From positions 44,944,017 through 45,008,016 of the forward strand of contig CM042087.1 in the NCBI GenBank assembly GCA_023512835.1: a stretch of DNA of 64,000 bases, given 5' to 3'. The translations under genes were made by a program, and so were the position numbers. The stretch comes from Taxillus chinensis (lineage: Eukaryota; Streptophyta; Magnoliopsida; Santalales; Loranthaceae). A model generated the notes under the pieces. It searched no databases. It worked only from the letters and a program-made list of their open reading frames with translations, and was not told the origin of the DNA. Shown here piece after piece: positions 23,255 to 34,782 of the stretch. How positions within the stretch are numbered: the stretch's first letter is position 1; each line of letters starts with the position of its first letter.

Positions 23255-24621
23255 GTTCTCAAATGCTGCATCCTGTACACTAGAATTCAGCCAGTCATTA
23301 AGTTCTAGCTTTTAAAATGGTCAAAATGGCCGTCATATTTTTATTGTATAAATTACCTCTGCTATCCATAATTGGGATATGTGTGAGGATAGGATATTTG
23401 GAAGCAAGTTAGCCAATGTGTTAACCACTTCAATTATTGTTCGTGTGAGGAGGCTTAAAGAGGTCAAGTCAGTATCAAAATGGAACGTAATGGTTTGTAC
23501 AAATTCTCTCATTGTATTGGATGTAAAACATTAACAGTAATAAGAAATTTGAACTCCCTCATTCTAGACTTGTACACGAATACATGTGAAGCATGTATTT
23601 AGAAATTCAAATTTGTAAAACTTAATTTCTTTTGTTGTCTGTCTGTGGAGGAGAAAGAAAGAGAGAGAGAGAGAGAGAGAAAAAAAGTTTGTTTTTTCTT
23701 TTTATATAATTGTTCAACGAGATGCAATTTTGATTTATTGGTGGTTCAATATAATAATTTCCACACTTCAACATTCCCATCTAAAAGCTTGAGAGTTTTG
23801 ACACTCGACATGTTCATTGGCCTATTGTGAGTTTTGCAGTACCATTCTTTCATTGCTTGTCTCAGATAATGTCTGTTTAATAATGAAAGGACTAACATTT
23901 GGGGTCATGCTAAAAAAAGAAAACCAATATTTGAGAATTGAGTGTTGGTGTTTCTTGTTTTACAAAAATTATTTATATATTATACTTAACAGAGAAGAGA
24001 GAGAGAAACATGGAGCTTCCATTCTTGGCGATGTTTCAGTTAATGTGTCGAGCATTAATGAAGCCAGGCAAGCAAGGCACATGGCCCCCCCAAAACAGGG
24101 GCTCCATCTCACGATTCATCTCACTTCTCTCGCAGATGTAGCGCACAATCTAATGTCACGCAAACCTAATCGACGCACGCAGCCTACTCTCTATCACCAT
24201 TTCCATCGGATTGGACACCCCCAGCCCGTTGCTGCCGGCGCCCGACGGCCCGGCCGACCAGCAACCAGCTCAAGGGTTGATGGTCGACACCCATGCAGTG
24301 CCGCCCCCGCGGCTCCTCTCCTCCTCTCCAGACTCCACGCTTGACGCCCTTCCGGCTCGCCGCTTCTGGTTGCCGACGGATGCTTCTCCTTCTGCTCGCT
24401 CTGCAATTGCGTACGGTTTCGATTCAATTTTACACTACTCTGCCAGACTCAATACTTTTTATTTTATTTATAAAGTGCAATTATAAATGATCATATACAT
24501 AATATTACCTGTTATAAATTTTAATTTTCTGCTATGAAAATTTAATTATGAATGATTAAATGATTGATAACGATTTATGATTTTAAATTTTTATTTAAAA
24601 ATTATAAATTTGTGAATGATT

Positions 24622-25192
24622 AATTGAAAATTATGTTTATACATTGTAAATTATGTTTCTTAATTAAATTAGGATTAAATGTCGTAAATTTACTTTAATA
24701 TCTGTCTTTTGTAATTATATTTTAAATATAAAAAAATAATTTATTGGAAAGTATTGAAGTAGTAGTATTTTTTTATTTAGGATAAATAATCATGCCGGAA
24801 ATATACTTTTAAATTTGTTTATCAGGTATGTTATGTTATATAACTCTTTTTTTGTTGTATTTTTTTAAAATTTATGTTTATACATTGTAAATTGTGTTTA
24901 CAAAATAATTTACATTGTAAATATAATTGAAAATTATGTTTATACATTATAAATTATGTTTCTTAATTAAATTAGGATTAAATGTCGTAAATATACGTTA
25001 ATACCTATTTTTTGTAAATATATTTTAAATATACAAAAAATAATTTATTGGAAAGTATTGAAGTAGTTGTAATTTTTTTTCTTTATTAATGATAAATAAT
25101 CATGCCAAAAGTATACTTTTGGATTTGTTTATCAGGTATGTTATGTTATATAACTCTTTTTTTGTTGTATTTTTTTAAATTTATAGTTCGAT
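24622..25192 (+). repeat. Direct duplication, about 260-bp units offset by 303 bp
   Basis: Unit 1 (about 24622-24880) and unit 2 (about 24925-25192) are nearly the same over most of their length. Both start AATTGAAAATTATG, share TTAATTAAATTAGGATTAAA and GTTTATCAGGTATGTTATG, and end in TTTTTGTTGTATTTTTTT. A short partial copy of the start lies between them. Confidence 0.88.
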
Positions 25193-25504
25193 AATAATAT
25201 ATGTTTTTAAATTTTATGTTCTAATATTATATTAAAGTATTAATAACAATAATAGTACCATGCATGGTTTGAAAAGGGATAATAATAGTGAAGAGGTGCT
25301 TTTTTATAATAAGGACTAATTTTTTACAATATAGTTATTCAAAATTACACTATTTTGTTATGTAAATTTAAAAATAATAATACCAAAATGATATAATTTT
25401 GGATAATTATACAATATAATTAAAACTCATGTTTTTTTCTAAGGAAAAATCTATTTTCATGTAAGTAAATTTAATAAAATAACATTATTGGTATAATTTT
25501 TTTA

Positions 25505-25662
25505 CCTATATCAATCTAATAATAATAAGGGTATGTACATATAACCTACAAAACTTACCTATATGTAAGATTATCCGTTTGTTAAATAAGCATCACTACT
25601 TACATATACATTGTGCAGGTAAACCGTACAAGGACATTCTTTTTGCCGTTAGATTGATATTA
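25505..25662. repeat. Inverted-repeat element remnant (ATATCAATCTAA ends)
   Basis: TATATCAATCTAAT at 25507-25520 is complementary to AGATTGATAT at about 25652-25661. The interior contains TGTGCAGGT, the complement of a motif in the hairpin at 60573-60712, so both may belong to one MITE family. Confidence 0.4.
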
Positions 25663-26100
25663 TTTTTTTAAAAGTAAATTTAATGGTGGAGTGGATATTC
25701 TTGTATAATTTATCTATAACTATTTTTTTTGTTAAATAGGTTGCTTCGAGAAATTGTTAGCACACTACGAAACGAACAACGATACCTATCAGGAGCGATC
25801 TGATATGGATTGATGAACCAAATCATATAAACTAAAAACATACTATTTTTAAAAATTAATTTTATTTATTTAGTTTGAAATTTTTTAAAAACTTATGTAT
25901 TAGGATTAATTTACGATTTAAATAATTTAAGGACTGAATTGATTAAATATAATATAATATATATTTAAAAATTTTATCTGCATTTCTTCTTACCTAAAAA
26001 TTCAATTGATAATTCTTAAGTGATAGAAATCGATGATCTGAATTAAAACTTATACACCATGTTTTTCTGACAGATTTTAAACCGCTGTTTAAAAATATTA

Positions 26101-26987
26101 TATACACCCACCGACCGACTAACAGTGGGGTCTCCTCGCACCCACCTCCGCCGCACCCAACGGCCTCACCGGCTCAGCCACCTTCGGTTCCACCTCGACC
26201 ACATCACCTCCATCCGCTGCGTCTGCCCCGGCGTTGCGGCCGTTGTCTCTGGCTTCGCTCCCGGTCTCCACTTCTACGGCGTCTCTCGTCGGAGCTCTCC
26301 GTGCTCTATAGCTGAAAAGAGGCCGTGCTGGACTGGAGACTCGTTGCTGGTCGTTGCAGGTGGAGGAGTCGTCGGCAGCGGTGATTGGTTTGGCGTAAAG
26401 CATTGGACTTGGCAGTTGATTTCATTTTCATAGGGTTCTTCTTTTAAACTTCGTCCTAGGGTTCTGTCTAGAAGCATCTTAGTGTTGATTTCATCTGCCA
26501 TTGCTCGAGTCGCCAAATAAGGCGTTCTCCATACGTTAAAATTGCCCCCACCAAGAAGATGAAATGATGAATTTGCAATTTTAAGATTTTCAGACCAATT
26601 TGCAACTATGTAGCATTGAAGAAACTTGGGCTGCTTGTTTAGATTCTCTTCTCAAGTTTATTTCTGTAATCCCACATTGTAACCCTAATGTCTCCCCTTA
26701 TGTAACCCTAATGTCTCCCCTTATTGTAACCCAATGTCTCCCCTTATGTGTTGGTAAGAAAAAGAAAAACACCCCAAAATTGCTTTTCTCTCTTTTATGA
26801 GTTTATGATTCCCCCTCTGAGAAGACGCAAAAAAAATGCGCCAGTAGAGAAACCCAGTGGAAGTGCTTACCTGCTTCCTTCCTGCAGAGAAGTAACGCAA
26901 TGCTGAGAAGTCAAATCAAGCCATGCACCATTTCATCTCGAATCACTGATGCTTTGACCAGTAGATTCTAGAAGAGCTGCGCCACTG
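26101..26987. other. GC-rich island and 3' flank of AKT1
   Basis: About 26101-26420 is GC-rich with overlapping ORFs on both strands (94 and 102 codons). It has no recognisable domain and looks like part of an untranslated transcript or a gene fragment. It is followed by a short tandem repeat (26681-26748) and then by the presumed AKT1 3' UTR on the minus strand. Confidence 0.5.
26681..26748 (+). repeat. Three tandem copies of a 22-25 bp unit
   Basis: Three consecutive copies of TGTAACCC(TA)ATGTCTCCCC followed by TTATG or TTAT. Confidence 0.9.
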
Positions 26988-29900
26988 TCACGGACAAAAA
27001 ATAAGATGGTCGCCATCTCTGATGAGCTCTATGCTATCAATTTCAGCTCTTTCCTTGGATACTACTCTGGAGGGTAAGAACCCATATTTTTTAGAACCTA
27101 TCTCAATTAGCTCCGCCAAGTCCTGTGGAAGCAGTACCAACTTCCCATCAGTGTCTCCTTTCTCAGGGCAACTGATGGTCACCCTTGCACGGCAAACTCC
27201 GCCTCCATTGACGGGACATTTAACTTTAGGCTGACTCGCAGAAAAGAGCAAGTCTTTCTCCGCAGTGTGGGCAGATGACATTATTCCAAACAGCGAGTTG
27301 TGGAAGTTGTTACTCTGGCGACGGGGCCGGCCCTTCTCCCATGAACCCCGGGGAGCATGGGGCGACAGGGCTTCCTGGGACGATGGTCGACGACGAATGG
27401 TTGGCTCACTTGTAAACCTCCCAAGGGAAGGAGTTACTTTCCTCTCTTCTGGAATTTCAATGACTGCTTGCGGAGTCTTGGCCTCTCTAGAGGACTGGAA
27501 AAGCGCGTTTATGTCATCGTGCCCTTGCTGTTCAGCTAGTTCTCTTGGAGTCCAACCGTTGTTGTCCGGTTTGTCAACGTCAGCTCCGACATCCAAGAGG
27601 AACTTAACCGTTTCGGCGTTGCCCTCACAAACTGCAACATGAAGAGCTGTGGTTCCATTGCTCCTAGGACATGTGATGTCCCCTCCATACCGGAAGATGT
27701 CTTTGAGCAAGCGCAGGTTGTTTTGCTCGGTGGCAACACAAGCAAAATGACCAACATCCCCCGAATTCAACTCTGCGCCGTTGTCTGTCAGAAGTTTGAT
27801 TAGTTCTTCATCCCCAACTTGCAATGCCTCCCACAGTGGTACACTACCCTCTGAATCTACAAGGAGGGGAAAAAATATGATTAGAATGTCAACATTGCCA
27901 TATTGATTAGTTCAACAGCATGACTACTCTTAATGATTTTAAAGAAAGCTACTATGCAAGCAATTGCATTTTCATACGTAAATAAATACCTCTACTGTTT
28001 GGATCTGCGCCAAAGTCTAGCAACAGCATCACACAATTTTGACTTCCTTTTGCCACGGCGATGTGCTGCAGAATTAAAATCATGGAATTTGTAAAATCTG
28101 TATTCACCGCGTAGTAATTTTTTTTGGCTAGTTTAATATTTGATCAGTGGCCTGTATATACTTACCCAACATGCAAAATTAACACTACTTCATTTTTTGA
28201 AGAAAGAGTAGTAGTAAGCAATGGAAAATATTCACCCACCAAAGCCGTCTTTCCATTTTTCTCCGATTCATTTGGATCCAAACCTCGTCTTAGCAACTGG
28301 TGCAGCAACATGTCATCACCTCTTACTGTTGCAAAGCATAGACTTAAAGGTAGGTCCAATCTACCACGAGCTAGCATGTTCTCAGTCTCCAACAAAACAC
28401 CTTCCATGATTGGGTCCCTAAGGTCTTTTAAATGCTGATTTATAAAAAAAAAAAAAAACAAATGAAAATCCATCAAAGTATCTTAGACATCTGTCAAGAT
28501 AATATTGCGATGACAACATATTTGTTTGGTTTAATCTTCTTTGTTTTTATATTCCGTGAAGCACGACAAAATCGTTGTCTTGCCTAGACGGTGTAGCACA
28601 ATGATCAAACACAAGAAAGTTTGACAGTGGAAAATGATTGGGAGTAACAAAGAAGATGGGACCACGTGTTAATTATCTCGATGGAAAAACAAGCATTTCT
28701 TTTTAACTTTTTCTGTAATTAGCAAACCTGAAGGAGATTATTCATGATTATGGTCCCATCTCCAACATTGGCCTGCACGATGTTCAAGAATGTGGTGCGG
28801 TTCAGTCGAAGTAACTGACTCAAGCGTTTGGTTCGCACTGTGAAGAGCTGTGGTCTGTAACATAGCACCGCAATCTCACCACATAGATCACCTGTGCTGA
28901 CCTCTTTGACGACCTGCAATCAGTTTAGTTATCAAAGTTTATAAGACCATTTTATTTATCATTGAACGCGTAGGTAATTTATTTAATCCCCTCCGTAAGT
29001 CATTTAAAAAAGTTATGTTAAAAATGTAAGCATCTGCTGGAGAAATAATTTTGCCTGCTCAACTCCATTTTTCATGACCAACAGATCCTGCAAGTAAATC
29101 AAACATCAGAGAGTGAGTATTATTTACCAAAGAACTAGTAGCCTATATCAGGACAATCCTAGATTTATTGTAATCAACTATTAGCTGTTACCACTGCACC
29201 GGCAACCAGTATGTAGAAGTCCGTGGGTGCTTCATTCTGCAATATGACATCTTCCCTGGGAGGAAAATACTCTGGTTTCATCTCGGACACCTTTAATTTT
29301 TTTATTTAAAAACATGAGTAATCAGGAGAGAAAACCAAATAGAAATGAGGACATATGAACGGTAATTACCAGCTGAAAAAGCAAGTCGTTGGATACTCCT
29401 TGAAACAAGTACACCTTATCCAAGAGAGAGTAGAAAAGGTAATGTGAAATACTTGATCGGATAGCTTTAGGAAGGGTATCAAGTGTCTCTTGCTGCTGCA
29501 ATCCCTCTGAGTCTGTTCTAAATTTTAAACATAAGTGTGCAACCATCTGATCTTGCAGGCGAAGAGGCAGGTGATTCCTCTGAGCAAAACTCGTGGCTGC
29601 TTGTATGGTATCCCTCTGCCATAAGTAACACTTAGGATGAATATTCTTTAAAAACAAACAAACAAACAAATAAGAATAATGAAACAAAAAGAAAAATAGG
29701 CTGGCATCAGATTTCTGGCCTAACTACAACTACTAGCTAGCTACTCACAAATTTTCTTGTTCGACTGGTCCCGTGGACAACCAAGTTGGTCATGTTGCCT
29801 ATAAGATACGCGGTCAATCCAAGGTTGAAGAGCATGTAAAAAGTTGTAAAGATCATCTCTCTCGTATTCTGAGGATGCAAGTCACCGTAACCAACAGTTG

Positions 29901-31915
29901 TGAGAGTGGTTATAGACCAGTACATCGACGCCACATACCGATGTCCCAGGCTCTTTTCAAGGAAGTCCTCACTAGCCGCCCCAATCCAGGTCTTTCTGGG
30001 ATCATGGTAACTAACAGCTAGGAGATAGTAAAGGCAGCCAGCAAAGTGAACCGCAAACAGGGTGACCTGAAAAGGGTGCCCAAATTTAATGAGGCATAAC
30101 ATAACCCATAGCAACACATTAAAGGGTGTCTACCCATTGCATCCAATTAAAAACAAGAATCCAAATCTATTAGATGCTCACGCAAACAAGCTTTGCACAT
30201 CGAACCCAGAAATAGTTGAAGTGTCTATCCTTTTCCAATCTGTGCGATGGGGAAATATTCCATGATCAGAAGCATTTCATTGTACAAGAGGCCATGCGGC
30301 CCATTCCTTTTTGTATACTTCAACATGGAAACACTACTAGTTTTGTTCGATTACCTAGCGAACAGGTTACTGACTCGCCGAAGACGCCACAAGCGAAGCA
30401 TGTTGAATAACCCATATTGCTGAAAGGGAGTGGGGGAGATCTTACAAGCCAGCTCGGAAGGGATGGTTGAGATAATGTCGAGAAGTAACCAGGTACTAGC
30501 GTATTTCCAAGCAATCTGCTTTTGATTGTCAACCAGAAGATAGGTGCTTTTGTCAAGGTAGGCTACAAAGAATGTGAGAATTATATCCGCCGCAAAGAAC
30601 GCATTCACCACGTTATCAGCCACAGAGAGAGGCCCATGTGGTTTCTCATGAAAACCAAATTCAAATGGCGAAACCCAGGCTGTGTAGAGGACCAGAAATA
30701 CCAGGAAGGTCTCCCAGATCCTGATACAAAACAAGATTGGTTTTTATATGTACATGTTTGTTGTCTCCATTTTCAATATCAAACATAAGATCAGTGGTAG
30801 AGTTCATAACATACTATATATATGTGTATGTATTTATGTATGTATGTATACAAGTACATTATTTTAGGCTCTATTTTGAGACATTTTATATGTGGATGGT
30901 GCATAAGGGCAAGTAGCAAAAAAAAAATAAAACACAAGCACTTCAATGGCAAAAATGAAAATTCTGGGAGGCCAAATATAGATATTCTTCAACTAACGCG
31001 TTAAAGCCTCCAATATTGAAACCTTTTTGGTGCGACTACAAAAGATAAGGGCTAAGCTCCCCCCCTATTGAATCTCTGACATTTGGGTGTGAAAATCCAA
31101 AATTCCCAACCATGTGAAGAAAGAACCACTTTTCCCCTACCCACCAGCCCCACCAATCCATGAAAGCAGATGGAAGCGAATCTCCAATGCCGTATAATGA
31201 TAAAAACAGAAAAGCAGACAAAAACATTTTATCATACGGAATTGCTAATCTTATAGGAAAAGTGTCGTACGCAATGATGGGAAAAGGCAAATATAAATAA
31301 ATTCCCGCAACAACTGTTTTTTTCTTCTTCAGTAAATTAAAAGGGAAGACACGGTGAAACAAAAGAGGACAGGACAGCCAACAGAAGTACAGAACTCAAA
31401 GCTGCTCATTCTAGAGATTATATTGGATAAATATATGAGCTTCAATCCCAACGTTTACTTTATTTCAAAACTAAATTTTCAGAGAGGATTGGGTGGAGGA
31501 CATTGCCCCAAGAATTTGAGACGTCTATTCGTAAGACTTTTTGAATAAGGAAGTGTTACGTGTAGGAGAGAAGCAGAAGCAGCGTAAGGCTTCGCGGTGC
31601 ATGGTGTTTTTGATAGAAAGTTGCCATGAATCTCTCTGTCTACGTATTATTTGGACTTTTTTTTTTATCTTCTTTCCATACTATACTTTTAATACGAATG
31701 AGTGAGTAGCAAGGCCTAAATGTTCGGGTAGAGGACGAAGCTGGCCGGAGTCCATCGGATCAAATTTTTTACACACACGCACATACATACATATATATGT
31801 GTGTGTGTAAAAGACAGGACAGAAATTTTGTTTTGAGAAACGGGAAATGACAAATACCATTAATTACAAATTTACAATGAGGCTTTCTCTTGTGAACATG
31901 ACCATGACCATGACC

Positions 31916-31946
<31 letters not shown>

Positions 31947-32229
31947 CCGAATGTTGAAGAACCAACCAAATTCAAGAATTGACAAACAAAGAAAAGAACA
32001 GAGAACAGAGAGCAAAGAGCAGAGAGCATAGAGACCTGTAACGATGGTCATAAGGAGAGAGAGTGTAAGGACGGAGGGTGATCCTGCGATTGCTTTGGGC
32101 ACCAAGAGACGGCAAGATCCCAGTGGATAAACTGTGGTGGCTTCCTTCTCTGGAGACGTGCTCGTGCATCTGCTCCTCTTGTCCGCACATTATAGACTTA
32201 AATCCTCTGCTCCAATATGCTTCCGCCAT
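26988..32229 (-). CDS. AKT1: AKT1-type inward-rectifying Shaker K+ channel
   Basis: Plasma-membrane voltage-gated K+ channel; Arabidopsis AKT1 mediates root K+ uptake and is activated by the kinase CIPK23. Eleven minus-strand exons join in frame to 879 residues: 32036-32229, 30355-30720, 30182-30239, 29749-30066, 29370-29615, 29192-29290, 29055-29087, 28728-28913, 28240-28434, 27990-28065 and 26988-27856. Domains in order: short N-terminus; S1-S4 (about 66-190) with the Arg-rich S4 [19 protein letters not shown]; pore with selectivity filter TTVGYGD at 262-268; C-linker; cyclic-nucleotide-binding-like domain (about 380-500); ankyrin repeats (about 515-720); C-terminal KHA domain ending GDHLIFCP. 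Length and exon count fit AKT1 (857 residues in Arabidopsis). Intron 7 has a GC donor. The first ATG gives [10 protein letters not shown]; an in-frame Met14 (MCGQEEQ) is a possible alternative start. Confidence 0.96.
31917..31947. repeat. (GA)n repeat in AKT1 intron 1
   Basis: A GA run in intron 1, preceded by four CATGAC/CATGACCA hexamer-like units (31897-31916). Confidence 0.85.
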
Positions 32230-32231
32230 TG

Positions 32232-32232
<1 letters not shown>

Positions 32233-32266
<34 letters not shown>

Positions 32267-32317
32267 TCTCTCTCTCTCCCTCTCTGCTTCTTTGTTTTTT
32301 GTCTCGAGCCTCTCAAC

Positions 32318-32347
<30 letters not shown>
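32233..32347. repeat. (CT)n and (TA)n tracts upstream of AKT1
   Basis: An imperfect CT tract (GA on the AKT1 strand) at 32233-32285 begins within 4 bp of the AKT1 start codon. A TA tract follows at about 32322-32347. The GA tract probably lies in the 5' leader and the TA tract in the core promoter region. Confidence 0.9.
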
Positions 32348-32352
<5 letters not shown>

Positions 32353-33135
32353 CTCACTCACCCACACACACACAAGGACAAGGTCGTTGCCTCTGTTACC
32401 ACTGTTTCGTTTCTGTTGTTATATAATATATCACCCTACATTCCTCCTTTCTGAACTAACTATAGAGAATAGTTGACTGATGGTCCTCGTTTAAGTCCAA
32501 CTTAAAAAATTCAGATCCTTCCAAGTTAATTTTATTTAAGTTCAATTCAGTGTCCACACGGTGCCGCCTTTGTTTATTTATTTCTTCTTCTTCTTCTTCT
32601 TTTTTTTTTGGACGAATCGAACATCAAATAAAGACTTCGTTGATATTCGCAAATGAACTTCAAATCAACCCCTTTGTTTGCATTCTGCACAACAATTTTT
32701 TTTTATTTGCTTGATACTTATTAAACCAAACTTATTTATAAAATTTTAATTTGATACCTTTAAACGAATCAAATTAATTTAAAACAATAACCAGTTGTAA
32801 AGTTTAAACTAATATTAACGTCTCCTTATAAAAATTAATACAAGAAACTACGTTATAATTTAATGTAATTATTAAAATTTACTATATGTATTTTTTTTAT
32901 AAAAATTAATGTAATACAAAATAAAACTATTAATTATATTATGAAGTTTGTATTTCAATTTTAAAAAAAAACTATAAAAGGATGTAATAACTTAATTATC
33001 TATATTTAAACTTTACATGCAATGATGAAGATATAGCATCCATATATGAAACCAATATCTTTTTTTTTTTCATATATATATATGGAGATATAAAAAAAAA
33101 AAATAAAAATAGTGGGGGGGGGGGGGGGGGAGGGA

Positions 33136-33234
<99 letters not shown>

Positions 33235-34366
33235 AAATTAATAGAAGACAATAACACACAATTATCTAGCCGATTGGCCGTGGTTAAAAGGGTAACACAT
33301 GCAAAGAGGTCTGGATTCGAATTTGTTAAAGTCAAAATTGTGCCTTCTTTTGTTATATCTTGAAATTGTGCGGCCCTAAATAATGATACACCTGGCCTTG
33401 ATTATTATATTAAAACGACAAACATCTTGAAATCATGTGGCCCTAATGAAACACCTGGCCCAAAACACATGGACAAATAGCTGAACGAGAGAAGAGGGAT
33501 AGGAATTAGGATAGGGCTGTTCACTCAATCAATGAAAACGGGTCATCATTAAACTGGCACAGGGGATCCTAATTAACAGAGCGAGCCGGAGAGTAAATAC
33601 TAATTAATGGCTAATATACTGATACAGACTTACCGATAGGATGCTTGCTTAAATGAGTTCATTTAATAGTATTTATAACATATAATCCTAGTCACAGGCA
33701 TTCCTAATCGGAAATATCAAAACCCACATAGGAACGTTATCATACTTCACCAACATCCTCTTGAACCCCTTCTTCTCCTGGGGTCCACCGGTTGCCTAAT
33801 CTTATAAATCTCGAGCACTGCCTAATCCTAAATAATATTTTCAGCAACCAGATAGTGGTGGACTAAATTGATTATGACACAGTTGTGTAAAAATTATTTT
33901 TAGTTATGTTAAAAATAAAGTTGTTAAAATAAGTAGTTAAGTGCTTGATAAATTAAGATTTTAAAATAATTAAATTATAAAAGTATGTAATAATTATTTA
34001 CAAAATGAAAAAAATTGCATGTAAATGTTTAAAAAGATAAAAATATTTTAAAATTTTAAATTCTCATACCTTTTTCTTTTAACTCTAAATAATGTTAATA
34101 TTCATATTTTATAAAATTCAAATTTGTTGACTAGAAAAGCAACTTGAAAAAATAACCCATAAATTGCTTTTGCTTTTTATAGTAAACAACATAATTTTAA
34201 ACAAAATTATCAAACAAGTTTTGTTATTTTTGCTTATAAAAAAAATAGAAGTAATATCAATCTTTAGCTAGTCAATTGTCATGAGTTTTTCACAGGTTCT
34301 AACTATTTTTTAAGTATTTTTTGGATTTTGATGAATGTCCTCGGATTTTTTGCTATCTATGGAAAA
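32348..34366. other. AKT1 upstream region and AT-rich intergenic DNA
   Basis: The AKT1 promoter region is followed by AT-rich DNA. At 33114-33231 lies a 17-G run with a long (GA)n tract. A SINE-like head follows at about 33276-33324, with an A-box-like GGCCGTGGTTAAAAGGG and a B-box-like GGATTCGAATTTG. No gene is seen. Confidence 0.6.
33114..33231. repeat. G17 run followed by a roughly 100-bp (GA)n purine tract
   Basis: Seventeen G, then an almost pure GA repeat with two GGGAGAGGG-type interruptions: about 118 bp with no pyrimidine on the plus strand. Confidence 0.97.
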
Positions 34367-34782
34367 TAAAAGTATAAAATGGACCGTCGGTCCGCAGATC
34401 AGACCAGAGTGGATTGGATCAGAAAAAATTTAGTCCATTTTAATCACGAGACTAAACAGATTTGTATGTTTAGGCTCAGTCCGTACGAACACGGACTGAT
34501 CTGCGAGATGATTTTTTTTTTCTAAAGTATTTTTTAAAAAACTATTACATATCATACTTATATTGGTACTTATAGCCTAAACATATTAATTTTAAAAATA
34601 AAATTTTATACTATATTTAACAAATTTAACTTACAATAAATTTTAAATAAATAAATAAATATGAATCAGTCAACATTTGTATGCGGATCAAACCAGATCA
34701 GTAAAATTATGATCCATTAAAAGTACAGGGCCCGTTTAGGCCATCTACGTCACGAACCAAATCAGTTAGTTTTACAATCTTA
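34367..34782. mobile_element. hAT-type non-autonomous element, 416 bp
   Basis: The left end TAAAAGTATAAAATGGACCG and the diverged complementary right end are flanked by a nearly perfect 8-bp duplication, ATGGAAAA (34359-34366) and ACGGAAAA (34783-34790). The subterminal GGTCCG-type motifs and AT-rich core resemble the element at 15675-16162. Non-coding. Confidence 0.68.

Larger units (their letters stand above)
23255..26100. other. KCS 3' flank and AT-rich DNA with a GC-rich patch
   Basis: After the presumed KCS 3' UTR comes a (GA)n run at about 23656-23680. A GC-rich patch follows at about 24040-24420, with overlapping ORFs on both strands and no recognisable domain. Then comes very AT-rich DNA containing the 24622-25192 duplication. 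I see no convincing gene. Confidence 0.6.

Noticed and set aside
33006..33363. Ser/Leu or Arg/Glu repeat ORFs
   Set aside because: Pure translation of the GA microsatellite.
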